Of a stretch of 64,000 nucleotides of DNA, positions 1 to 8,016 are shown piece by piece. Positions within the stretch are counted from its first letter, which is position 1, and each line of letters begins with the position of its first letter. The translations under genes were made by a program, and so were the position numbers. The notes under the pieces were generated by a model, which saw only the letters and a program-made list of their open reading frames with translations, was not told where the DNA came from and did no database searches. This DNA is from Mycobacterium kyogaense (GTDB lineage Bacteria > Actinomycetota > Actinomycetes > Mycobacteriales > Mycobacteriaceae). The stretch covers positions 1 to 64,000 of the forward strand of contig NZ_QJUA01000015.1 of NCBI RefSeq assembly GCF_003254575.1, read 5' to 3'.

Positions 1-5
1 ATACA

Positions 6-121
6 GTTACGGCGGCCATAGCGGCAGGGAAACGCCCGGACCCATCCCGAACCCGGAAGCTAAGCCTACCAGCGCCGATGATACTACCCACACGGGTGGA
101 AAAGTAGGACACCGCCGAACA
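6..121 (+). rRNA. rrf: 5S ribosomal RNA
   Basis: This is the 5S rRNA of the large ribosomal subunit, the last gene of an rRNA operon whose 16S and 23S genes lie to the left of the window. The ends TTACGGCGG and CCGCCGAAC pair to form the terminal stem. The interior carries the typical actinobacterial 5S blocks GAACCCGGAAGCTAAG and GGTGGAAAAGTAGGAC. The length of about 115 nt is normal. The exact processed ends are approximate. Followed by ogt/alkA on the other strand, as after the M. tuberculosis rrn operon. Confidence 0.95.
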
Positions 122-132
122 CACATTTAAGC

Positions 133-165
133 CCTGTGCCCCCCAATTCTGTTGGGGGGCACAGG
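133..165 (+). terminator. rRNA operon terminator hairpin
   Basis: A perfect 14-bp inverted repeat (133-146 with 152-165, loop TTCTG) begins 12 bases after the 5S gene. The stem contains six consecutive G:C pairs and is followed by ATTTGTG rather than a long T-run, which is common for mycobacterial intrinsic terminators. It would end the rRNA transcript and also lies just past the 3' end of ogt on the opposite strand, so it may act in both directions. Confidence 0.85.
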
Positions 166-194
166 CATTTGTGCATCAGAACTTTGACGGGACG

Positions 195-701
195 TCAATC
201 GAAGAGGGTGGCGCCGGCCGGCGCGTAACTCTTCTCCATGCCGAGCAGCAACTTCTTGCGCTCGAGTCCACCGCCGTATCCGGTGAGACTGCCATTCGCT
301 CCGATGACCCGATGGCACGGCACGATGATGCTGATCGGGTTGTGCCCGTTGGCCAATCCGACCGCGCGGGATGCGCCCGGCGATCCGATGTGCGTGGCGA
401 TCTCCCCGTACGAGCGCGTCTCGCCGTAGGGAATCGTCTGCAGGGCAGCCCAGACCCTGCGCTGGAATTCGGTGCCCACCGCATCGAGCTCGATCTCGAA
501 CTCCTGCCGCTGTCCGCGGAAGTACTCGTCGAGTTGTCGCACGGCGTCGGCGAACGCACCATCGTCGGGTTCCCAACCGGCGCGGCTCGGTTCATACGTC
601 TGATCGACCATCCGCAGGTGTTGCAACCGGTCTCCGGCGCCGGCCAACGTGAGGACCCCGATCGGACTGTCGACGGTCCGGTATCTCACGCTCTCCATCA
701 T
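195..701 (-). CDS. ogt: Methylated-DNA--protein-cysteine methyltransferase
   Basis: Suicide repair protein that removes alkyl groups from O6-alkylguanine (and O4-alkylthymine) by transfer to its own cysteine. The active-site motif PCHRVIG has the acceptor Cys at about residue 129. The DNA-binding part (GTEFQRRVWAAL, PYGETRSYGEIA) precedes it. About 168 aa, close to the 165 aa of M. tuberculosis Ogt. The frame stays open further upstream, but homology begins at RYRTVDSPIG. The chosen ATG forms an ATGA overlap with the alkA stop and has GGAG just upstream; a second ATG three bases later (start at 698) is equally possible. Translationally coupled to alkA, so both alkylation repair functions share one message. 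Confidence 0.95.
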   Translation of the reverse strand: MMESVRYRTVDSPIGVLTLAGAGDRLQHLRMVDQTYEPSRAGWEPDDGAFADAVRQLDEYFRGQRQEFEIELDAVGTEFQRRVWAALQTIPYGETRSYGEIATHIGSPGASRAVGLANGHNPISIIVPCHRVIGANGSLTGYGGGLERKKLLLGMEKSYAPAGATLFD

Positions 702-2182
702 TTCTCCTTCGGCGGCCATTGGTTGACCGAGTGTTCGAGTGTTGTCCAAAGATGTTGTGTCACATAGGAACGCCACGGTCGCCAGCGCTCGCTGTATGCG
801 GTGAGCGATTTCGCATCCTCAGCCATGCCGAGGTGGCGGGCTGCAACGAGGACACCGAGATCCGTCGCGGGAAATGCATCGGGATCGCCGAGACCCCGCA
901 TCGCGATCATCTCCGCCGTCCACGGACCGATCCCCGCCAGCGCCAACATCTGCTCTCGACCGCGGTCCCACGGGGTTCCCGCATCCAGCACCAGCGCACC
1001 GCTGCCGAGTGCGTCGATCAGCGTCGTGACGGTGCGCTGACGGGCTTTCGGCACCGCCAGGTGGCGCATGTCGATGTCGCTCAAATCCTCCGTCGAGGGG
1101 AACGTATGGGTCAGGCCTCCTCCGGGGTCACTGACCGGACGTCCGTAGGCCGCAGCGAGTCGAGCGGCGTGCGTGCGTGCGGCCCCGGTCGACACCTGTT
1201 GACCCAGCACCACCCGCAGCGCCAACTCGTGCTCGTCGACAGTCCGCGGGATGCGCTGACCCGGAGCCTTCGCGACCACCGCGGCCATCTGATCGTCCTC
1301 GCTGAGCGCATCGATGACGGCCTCCGGATCGGCGTCGAGGTCCAGCAATCGGCGGCAGCGTGCAATCGCGGCCGGAAGATCGCGGAAATCCGCGAGCCGC
1401 AGCAGACACCGGACATGGTCGGGGTGCGGGGTGAGCTCGACGATGCCGCTGCCATGGGGTAGTCGCAGGGTGCGCCGGTACGTCTCGTCGCGTGTCTCCT
1501 CGACGCCCGGTATCGCGGTCGCTGCGAGGTGACCGAATACCCCTTCATAGGCAAATGGTGTCCGTACCGGCAATCGCAGTGACAGCACGCCGCGGCCGCC
1601 CGCATCGTCTCCGAAGCGTTCCTGAGCTCTGCGGCGCAGCATCGTCGGTGTCAGATCGCAGACCGCGCGGATCGTGTCGTTGAACTGTCGGATGCTGGCG
1701 AACCCCGCTGCGAACGCGACGTCGCTGAACGGCATGTCGGTGGTCTCGATGAGCACTCGCGACATCTGCGTACGCTGCGCTCTGGCCAGAGCCAGCGGCG
1801 TCGCCCCGACCTCGGCCTGCATGAGGCGTTCCAGCTGCCGCACCGTGTAGCCGAGCTTCGCCGCCAGGCCGGTGACGCCGTCGCGGTCGACGGTTCCGTC
1901 GGCGATCAGTCGCATGGCCCGCGCCACGACGTCACCGCGGACGTTCCATTCCGGCGAGCCAGGCGATGCGTCCGGCCGGCATCTTTTGCAGGCGCGGAAC
2001 CCAGCCCGCTGAGCCGCCGCGGCCGTCGGGAAGAACTCGACGTTGCGGGCGAACGGTGGTCGAGCCGGACAACTCGGCCGGCAGTAGATCTTCGTCGTCA
2101 GCACCGCGGTGACGAACCAGCCGTCGAACCGTGCGTCCTTGGCCTGGACGGCGCGGTAGCAGCGGTCGAAATCGGAGTGCAT
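698..2182 (-). CDS. alkA: AdaA-AlkA fusion: alkylation regulator and 3-methyladenine DNA glycosylase
   Basis: Bifunctional 494-aa protein combining methyl-sensing transcription activation with base excision. Residues about 1-75 are the Ada zinc/methyl-acceptor domain, with Cys34, Cys38, Cys65 and Cys68 (KIYCRPSC and ACKRC). Residues about 80-170 are an AraC-type HTH. Residues about 200-490 are an AlkA glycosylase with the helix-hairpin-helix LAGIGPWTAEM and the catalytic Asp in ATDLGV. Methylation of the N-terminal cysteine is expected to make it activate its own operon. The frame is open far upstream through the LysR gene, but Ada homology begins at the ATG at 2182 and the length then matches M. 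tuberculosis AlkA (496 aa). Ends in an ATGA overlap with ogt. Confidence 0.95.
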   Translation of the reverse strand: MHSDFDRCYRAVQAKDARFDGWFVTAVLTTKIYCRPSCPARPPFARNVEFFPTAAAAQRAGFRACKRCRPDASPGSPEWNVRGDVVARAMRLIADGTVDRDGVTGLAAKLGYTVRQLERLMQAEVGATPLALARAQRTQMSRVLIETTDMPFSDVAFAAGFASIRQFNDTIRAVCDLTPTMLRRRAQERFGDDAGGRGVLSLRLPVRTPFAYEGVFGHLAATAIPGVEETRDETYRRTLRLPHGSGIVELTPHPDHVRCLLRLADFRDLPAAIARCRRLLDLDADPEAVIDALSEDDQMAAVVAKAPGQRIPRTVDEHELALRVVLGQQVSTGAARTHAARLAAAYGRPVSDPGGGLTHTFPSTEDLSDIDMRHLAVPKARQRTVTTLIDALGSGALVLDAGTPWDRGREQMLALAGIGPWTAEMIAMRGLGDPDAFPATDLGVLVAARHLGMAEDAKSLTAYSERWRPWRSYVTQHLWTTLEHSVNQWPPKEK

Positions 2183-2238
2183 ACCTCGACAATGGCACGC
2201 GGGCAGGGACAGGACTGGCGGAAAAGCGACATCGCAGT

Positions 2239-3171
2239 TCAGACGCTGCGGCGCACCGGGCCCAACCGGTCGGCGATCTGCTCGATCATCCGTTGCACAT
2301 CGCCCAGCCGTTCGCCCAGCCGCTCCGGCACCCACGCCAGCGCGATCTCCGCCGGCGCCCAGGTGCTCTCGTCGACGGGTATCAGCGCGAACTCGGGCGG
2401 AGAGAAGATCTTCCCGATGAACGAGTCGGGGGCATAGCTCACCACGGCAACCAGGTGCCGGTTGAAGACCTGGGTGGCCATCTCGACTTCGCCGCCGCGC
2501 CGGTTCGTCGTGCGCACGACCCGATGGATGCCCCGTCGATTGAGGCGTCGGATCAGGCCGGCGAGCACCACAGGATTGGGCCGCGCGAAGTCGATCGCGA
2601 CCTCGCGGTCGCGCAACTCCTCGATCGTCACCATGTCCCTGCCCGCCAGCGGACCGTCGAAGCGAACCGCGATCCCGCCCTGATAGGTGGCGACGACCCG
2701 GGATTGCAGGCGCTTGTCCGTCGCGGGCAAGTGGATCAAGCCGAGCTCCGCCCGCCCCGCGATCAACGCCGCGGTCACCTCCGCCGCGGAGCCGGGCATG
2801 CTGAACTCCGATGGGTACGGAAGCTCTGCGATCACGGCTTCGAGGTGGCCGAGTAAATCCGACGGCGCATAGGCTGTCGCGCTGACCCGCAGCGGAGCGA
2901 GTCCGCGTACGCCGTGCACAGCCGCCGCCTTGAAGTCCTCGACCTGGCGCAGGATCTCCCGCGCCGGACCAATCAGCCGTTGACCCAGCGGGCTCAGCCG
3001 CACCTCGTGGTACCGGCGCTCGAAAAGTTCTCCGCCCAGTTCTTTTTCGAGCAACTTGATCTGCTTGCTCAACGGGGGAGGGGTGATCATCAACTTCTCC
3101 GCCGCGCGGGTGAAGTGCAGTTCGTCGGCGACAGCGACGAAATACCTGAGCCTGGTGAAGTCGATGTCCAT
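2239..3171 (-). CDS. LysR-family transcriptional regulator
   Basis: 310-aa LysR-type regulator. Residues 1-60 form the winged HTH (RLRYFVAVADELHFTRAAEKL, then PPLSKQIKLLEKELGG), followed by a linker helix and a periplasmic-binding-protein-like effector domain to the end. Starts at ATG 3171 with GGCAGGGA immediately before it. It lies 56 bp downstream of the CaiB-type gene on the same strand and 56 bp upstream of alkA. LysR proteins usually control adjacent genes, so the CoA-transferase/dehydrogenase genes upstream are the likely targets. That is inference; the gene is codirectional with them rather than divergent. This gene is not in the M. tuberculosis ogt-alkA-Rv1318c arrangement. Confidence 0.9.
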   Translation of the reverse strand: MDIDFTRLRYFVAVADELHFTRAAEKLMITPPPLSKQIKLLEKELGGELFERRYHEVRLSPLGQRLIGPAREILRQVEDFKAAAVHGVRGLAPLRVSATAYAPSDLLGHLEAVIAELPYPSEFSMPGSAAEVTAALIAGRAELGLIHLPATDKRLQSRVVATYQGGIAVRFDGPLAGRDMVTIEELRDREVAIDFARPNPVVLAGLIRRLNRRGIHRVVRTTNRRGGEVEMATQVFNRHLVAVVSYAPDSFIGKIFSPPEFALIPVDESTWAPAEIALAWVPERLGERLGDVQRMIEQIADRLGPVRRSV

Positions 3172-3227
3172 TCCCTGCCCGTTCGAGACCTACGGGCATG
3201 CTACGAGATCGCCGAACCGGGGTTCCC

Positions 3228-5591
3228 TTACAGCGGGGCGGTGGCGTCGATCTGCGGCGTCTCCAGCACCCCGCGGTCGTGCAACGCGGCGATCTCGGCC
3301 GGACCCAGACCGAGAAGTTCCGCGGCGATCTCGGCGGTCTGCTCGCCGAGCAGGGGCGCCTGCCTCATCGGTGGGTCGGCGACATGCGCGCAGTGGATCT
3401 GGACGTTCTCCATGACGAACGGTGCGGAGCCGAAGGGGTGCAACTCTTCACGGAACGATCTGCGCTGCTGGTAGTAGCCGAACCCGGGCAGCTCGTCGGC
3501 GTGCAGCACCGCAGCGGCTGGGACACCCGCGGCTTGCAGCTCGGACATCGCCCGGGTGGCGGAGCGCTCCGCCACCCACGTCGTCACTGCGTCGTCGAGT
3601 TCACTCCCCGAGATGCCGGGGGCGCCGACGACCGCTGCCAGTGCTGCGAGCTCGTCATCGCGCCGAGGCGTCACGACCACCCACCGGTCCTCACCGGCCG
3701 CCGCGTACGTACCCCACGCGGCGTCGTGAACCGAAGGACTGCGCTCGACGTGTCCCGACCGTCGGAGCGCGTCGGCGGCGATGTCGGCCGCGAGGTGGGT
3801 GAGCATCACCTCGGCCTGCGAAATGCTGGCCGCCCCACCAGTTCCGGTGCGCTCGCGGCGGATCAGCAGTGCCAGTGCGGCCAACGAGCCGATGCGGGCC
3901 GCCACATGATCGGGATAGACGGTCACGGTGTCGCAGAACGTGTCGGGCTCACCCGGATACACCCACAGGTTGGTGAAGCCGACTGCGGCACGCACCAACG
4001 GTCCGTAGCCGAGGCGCGCCGCCCACGGCCCTGTCGGGCCGAATGCCGAGCTGTCGACGACCACGACCTCGGGATTGATCTGACGTAACGTCGCATGGTC
4101 CATGCCCAAAGCGGCTGCCACGCCTGGTTTGAAGTTGTTGAGCACGACATCGCTGCACTGCACCAAGCGGTGCGCCAGCGCCCTGCCTTCGGCGCAGCGA
4201 AGGTCGATGCCGATCGAGCGTTTGTTGCGGTGCCCGGCCGCGTAGGGCTGGGTCATCGCGGTCGGCTTGCCCAATCGCAGGCCGTCGGGGTGGGCAGAGT
4301 GCTCGATCTTGACGACGTCGGCACCGAGGTCACCGAAGAAGCGGCCCGTGTCGGCGCCGACCACGATCACGCCCAGATCCAGGACGCGCAGGCCCTCCAG
4401 CGGCAAGCCCTGCCCGCTGCGGTCCCGCGCGCCCAGGACGGGTGCCGACACGACGCGCTCCGACGTGCCCGGCCGAATCGCCGTCGCGCGGTGACCGTCG
4501 ATCTCGCAGACACCGGCCGGGATCGGCGCCACCACACCCGGGGCCAGTTCGACGTCGCGGAAGAATCCGCGGGTGGTGAAGTGGTCGGCGGCCAGCGCCT
4601 CGGGCAATGTCAACACCGCGGCGGCCGGCACGCCGTGGGCCTGCGCTCGCTCCTCGAGTTCGGCACGGGTCTTGTCGGCGCAGAACCGTTCGATCGCCTC
4701 CTGCAGATGTGGTGAGTGAAACCGCTTGCCGAGCTTGTCGTAGGACGGGTCGGCGAATTCCTGCGGACTGCCCATCAAGGCGAACATGCCACGCCACTGC
4801 CGTTTCGACAGAATGCAGATTCGGACGTGGCCGTCCTTGCAGCCGAAGATGGGGTAGCGCTGCTGCTCGGCGTTCCAGTCGCGCTGCTGAGCGCTCACCG
4901 CGACACCGGCGGACGCACTGCCTGCTGACCCGAACGGCGGATCCAGGGTCTGCATCGCGCCGTCGAGCACCGCGAAGTCGATGAGATCGCCCTCCCCGGT
5001 ACGTAACCGGTCCAGCAGCACGCTCAGCGTCGTCGCCGCAGCCTGGGCTGCAGCGACCTGGTAGGGCAGTTCCCCCGGTGGGATGAGCGGGGCGCGACCG
5101 GGAACGCCGGACCGCGACAGCTCACTGCTGAGTGCGAGCAGAACCGGTGTGGTGGCCTGCCAGTGCGCACAGTCGTTGTCGCGCCCGAAGTCGCTGATCG
5201 ACAGGATGATCAGGGCTGGGTGACGGGTCCGCAGCGTCCGCACCGACAGCGCCGCCTCCGCGGCCGAACCCGGGCGGGTGCTCTCGATGACGATGTCAGT
5301 CTCGGCCACGAGTGCGTCGAATCGCTTGCGGCCCTCGGCTGTTGACAGGTCGATCTCGACGCTGGGCAGCCCGTGGCGATTGATCGCGCTCTGCACGTGC
5401 ACGGAGGCGACGTGGGGGCCGACCTGAGGGACGACCTGGTCGTCGACGGTGACACCGGGTATCCGTAGCACGGTGACGTCGGCGCCGAGGTCGGCGTAGA
5501 GGCGGCCGACCGCGGTCATGGCGCCGGTCGAGGCGTCCAGGATTCGCACACCCGCCAGCGGCGGATCGTAGGCAGCAGCTTCTGTGCGCAC
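3228..5591 (-). CDS. Fused two-domain CaiB/BaiF (class III) CoA transferase
   Basis: 787-aa protein made of two class III CoA-transferase domains in tandem (about 1-370 and 385-787); most family members are about 400 aa with one domain. Each half starts with a typical Rossmann-like segment: LAGVRILDASTGAMTAVGRLY in the first and LEGLRVLDLGVIVVGADTGRF in the second. Such enzymes move CoA between acyl-CoAs and free acids. In the second half the family's catalytic Asp fits Asp561 (VYPDHVAA). The equivalent segment of the first half reads PPGELPYQVAA (Glu174), so that half may lack the normal nucleophile. GTG start at 5591, 5 bp after the dehydrogenase stop. Probably activates or recycles the substrate of the upstream dehydrogenases. 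Confidence 0.88.
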   Translation of the reverse strand: MRTEAAAYDPPLAGVRILDASTGAMTAVGRLYADLGADVTVLRIPGVTVDDQVVPQVGPHVASVHVQSAINRHGLPSVEIDLSTAEGRKRFDALVAETDIVIESTRPGSAAEAALSVRTLRTRHPALIILSISDFGRDNDCAHWQATTPVLLALSSELSRSGVPGRAPLIPPGELPYQVAAAQAAATTLSVLLDRLRTGEGDLIDFAVLDGAMQTLDPPFGSAGSASAGVAVSAQQRDWNAEQQRYPIFGCKDGHVRICILSKRQWRGMFALMGSPQEFADPSYDKLGKRFHSPHLQEAIERFCADKTRAELEERAQAHGVPAAAVLTLPEALAADHFTTRGFFRDVELAPGVVAPIPAGVCEIDGHRATAIRPGTSERVVSAPVLGARDRSGQGLPLEGLRVLDLGVIVVGADTGRFFGDLGADVVKIEHSAHPDGLRLGKPTAMTQPYAAGHRNKRSIGIDLRCAEGRALAHRLVQCSDVVLNNFKPGVAAALGMDHATLRQINPEVVVVDSSAFGPTGPWAARLGYGPLVRAAVGFTNLWVYPGEPDTFCDTVTVYPDHVAARIGSLAALALLIRRERTGTGGAASISQAEVMLTHLAADIAADALRRSGHVERSPSVHDAAWGTYAAAGEDRWVVVTPRRDDELAALAAVVGAPGISGSELDDAVTTWVAERSATRAMSELQAAGVPAAAVLHADELPGFGYYQQRRSFREELHPFGSAPFVMENVQIHCAHVADPPMRQAPLLGEQTAEIAAELLGLGPAEIAALHDRGVLETPQIDATAPL

Positions 5592-5596
5592 AGCGG

Positions 5597-6814
5597 TCAG
5601 CTTCGGCGGGCCTGACGAAACGGGATGTCGCGATCGGGTTCGGGTTCCTTGGGCAATCCCAGAACCCGCTCGCCGATGATGTTGCGTTGGATCTGGTCGG
5701 TGCCGCCGCCGATCGAGGTGAAGAACGCGTTCAGGGTCAGAAAGTTCACGTCGTCGGCCACCGGGTTCTCCGAGCCCGCCAGCAGCGCCTGGGCGCCGAC
5801 GATCTCGGTTTTCAACGCCGCCTCGGCGTGAAGAATCCGCGACATCGCGAGCTTGCCCAGGGACATTATCGAACTCGACGTGCCCTGGCCTGCATTGGCT
5901 TTGGCGCGTGTGTTGTTGAGCCGGTTGAGCTCTCGCATCGCCAGCACGGTCGCCAACCGGTCACGCACCGCGCCATCGCCGAGGACACCGTTCGTACGGG
6001 CCAGCTCGATCAGACTGTCTGCCGCACGGTTTCGCGAGCCGCGGTTGCTGTCACCCATGATCGAGCGCTCGTAGGCCAGCGCGGTCTGCAGAGCGCGCCA
6101 CCCGTTGCCCTCACCACCGAGCAGGTAGTCGTCGGACACCACGGCGTCAGTGATGAACACCTCGTTGAAATGCGTCTCGCCCGTGATCTGCACCAGGGGA
6201 CGAACGTCGATGCCGGCCTGCTTCATCGGCAGCATGAACAGACTGAGCCCCTTGTGCTTCGGCCTGTCCCAGTCGGTGCGCGCCAGCAGCAGCGCGTACT
6301 GAGCGGTCTGAGCGCCGGACGTCCAGACCTTCTGGCCGTTGACGATCCATCGATCGCCCTCCCGCACCGCCGTGGTGCGGACCGCCGCGAGGTCCGACCC
6401 GGCACCGGGCTCGCTGTACAACAGGCAGGTGCGCGCACGCTCGACGAGGAAGTCGTGCAGCAGCTCGTCGCGCAGGCGGGCAGTGCCCAGCGCGAGCACG
6501 GTGTTGGCCGGGATGTTGTACCTGTCCTGCGAAGAGCCCGGCGCCTTCACCGCGGCGAACTCCGTGGAGATCACCGCGGCCAGCGTCGCGGGGTAACCGC
6601 GACCGAACCACTCGACGGGATAGGTGGGCACCGCGTATCCGGCGGCGAGAACTTTCTCCAGCCATGCGACACGCGCCGGCGAGCTGGTCCACGGGTCGCC
6701 GCCGGCGGGCAGCGGAGACCAGTTGTCGCGCAACCACTCCCGAACCTCGGTGCGCAGTTCGCCGGCGTCGGGCAGTGCGGTCTCTGGTGTCGTCTCTGGT
6801 GTCGTCTCGGCCAT
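5597..6814 (-). CDS. Acyl-CoA dehydrogenase (FadE family), catalytic-type subunit
   Basis: 405-aa FAD-dependent acyl-CoA dehydrogenase. The FAD/substrate loop YSEPGAGSDLAAVRTTAV and the mid-domain QKVWTSGAQTAQ are clear; the C-terminal helical domain ends with an IGERVLG segment. The frame extends upstream, but the start is placed at ATG 6814, which follows the stop of the preceding dehydrogenase as TGAGATG, implying translational coupling. The N terminus contains a short duplication (ETTPETTPET), from a 12-bp direct repeat. With the next gene it forms a probable hetero-oligomeric FadE pair like those of mycobacterial steroid side-chain degradation. The same two modules occur fused in one protein at 39366-41606. 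Substrate unknown. Confidence 0.9.
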   Translation of the reverse strand: MAETTPETTPETALPDAGELRTEVREWLRDNWSPLPAGGDPWTSSPARVAWLEKVLAAGYAVPTYPVEWFGRGYPATLAAVISTEFAAVKAPGSSQDRYNIPANTVLALGTARLRDELLHDFLVERARTCLLYSEPGAGSDLAAVRTTAVREGDRWIVNGQKVWTSGAQTAQYALLLARTDWDRPKHKGLSLFMLPMKQAGIDVRPLVQITGETHFNEVFITDAVVSDDYLLGGEGNGWRALQTALAYERSIMGDSNRGSRNRAADSLIELARTNGVLGDGAVRDRLATVLAMRELNRLNNTRAKANAGQGTSSSIMSLGKLAMSRILHAEAALKTEIVGAQALLAGSENPVADDVNFLTLNAFFTSIGGGTDQIQRNIIGERVLGLPKEPEPDRDIPFRQARRS

Positions 6815-6815
6815 C

Positions 6816-7910
6816 TCAGGCACCTTTCGCGGCGAGGAAGCGTTCGCGGTGCAGACGTGTGCCGCCGAACAGGTGCAGTCCGGTGCGGGCGCGTCGCAGG
6901 TACAGGTGCGCGGGGTGTTCCCACGTGAACGCGATCCCGCCGTGCATCTGGATCGCGTGCAGTGCCACTGTGTGGTAGGCCTCCGCGCAGGTAAAGCCCG
7001 CCAATGCGATTGCGCCGTCGACATTTTCGCTCGCATCGGTGTGTTCGGCGGCAGCGTGGCGTGCCGCGGAGGTCGCGTTCTCCACGTCGATGAGCAGGTC
7101 CGCGGCCATGTGCTTGAGCGCCTGGAAGCTGCCGATCTGGCGACCGAACTGGATGCGGGTCTTGAGGTAGGAGACGGTCATGTCGAAGATGCGCCGCGCA
7201 CCGCCGACCTGCTCACCCGCTGAGGCGATGACCGCGAGAGCCAGTGCGTCGCCCACGGCAGCCCAGCCGGCCGTTCCGAGTCTGCGCGCAGGGGTGCTCG
7301 TCAGCGTGATCGTCGACAGACGGACGGTCGGGTCGAAAACCGTTGCAGCACAGAGATCGAATCCCGGTGCGGCCGAACTCACCTCGAACACCCCGATGCC
7401 GTCGTCGGTCCGTGCGATGACCAGCAGCACGTCGGCGACGTGGCCCCACGTGACGTAGTGGGCGGCGCCGGTGAGGGTGCCATCGGCGCCCGCACGCACG
7501 TCGACCCCGTCGGGCGTCCACGATCCTGCCGGCCCGGTCAACGCCACCGTGGCGATCGTCGTGCCGTCGGCCAGCCCGGGCAACAGCCGTGCCTTGTCCT
7601 CGTCGGAACCCGCCGCGTTGATCAGCGCGACGGCCAGCACGGAGCTGGAGATGAACGGTGCGGGCAGCAATGCCGCGCCGGTCTCCTCGGCGACTGCCTC
7701 GACTTCGGCGGCGCCGAATCCGAGTCCGCCGTGCTCGGGCGCGACCAACATGCCCAGCACACCCTGGTCGGCCAGTCGAGCCCACAGCGCGCGATCGAAC
7801 CCGTCCTCGCAGTCCATGACGCGGCGCACGTCGGCCTCGGTGCATTTGTCGGCCAACAGGTCGCTGACCGCGGCGGAGAGCTCAGCCAGTTCGGCCACAT
7901 CCAACGTCAT
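6816..7910 (-). CDS. Acyl-CoA dehydrogenase (FadE family), partner subunit
   Basis: 364-aa acyl-CoA dehydrogenase-like protein. The C-terminal FAD-binding region is conserved (KTRIQFGRQIGSFQALKH and HGGIAFTWEHPAHLYLRRA). It lacks the SEPGAGSDL loop of its neighbour, which suggests a division of labour in a heteromer. Start at ATG 7910, preceded by GGAGG at good distance; the open frame upstream has no homology. First gene of the minus-strand set FadE-FadE-CoA transferase-LysR. Its stop is one base before the start of the next dehydrogenase. Matches the N-terminal half of the fused enzyme at 39366-41606, in the same N-to-C order. The reaction is expected to be alpha,beta-desaturation of an acyl-CoA; the substrate cannot be read from sequence. 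Confidence 0.88.
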   Translation of the reverse strand: MTLDVAELAELSAAVSDLLADKCTEADVRRVMDCEDGFDRALWARLADQGVLGMLVAPEHGGLGFGAAEVEAVAEETGAALLPAPFISSSVLAVALINAAGSDEDKARLLPGLADGTTIATVALTGPAGSWTPDGVDVRAGADGTLTGAAHYVTWGHVADVLLVIARTDDGIGVFEVSSAAPGFDLCAATVFDPTVRLSTITLTSTPARRLGTAGWAAVGDALALAVIASAGEQVGGARRIFDMTVSYLKTRIQFGRQIGSFQALKHMAADLLIDVENATSAARHAAAEHTDASENVDGAIALAGFTCAEAYHTVALHAIQMHGGIAFTWEHPAHLYLRRARTGLHLFGGTRLHRERFLAAKGA

Positions 7911-8016
7911 CTCAACGCCTCCCTCGGGTCGCGCCCACCATCGTGGGGGTCCGCCTGCTCGCTGTCCATCACCGATCCCGACACCGGTGGATGTCGCATC
8001 GAGACATGCGAACCGA

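Noticed and set aside
171..767. Open frames on the plus strand opposite ogt
   Set aside because: Shadow of ogt, which has the PCHRV active site and coupling to alkA.
2183..3199. N-terminal extension of alkA through the LysR gene region
   Set aside because: The frame is open but Arg/Gly-rich and without homology; Ada-domain homology starts at 2182, and LysR uses another frame with a clear HTH.
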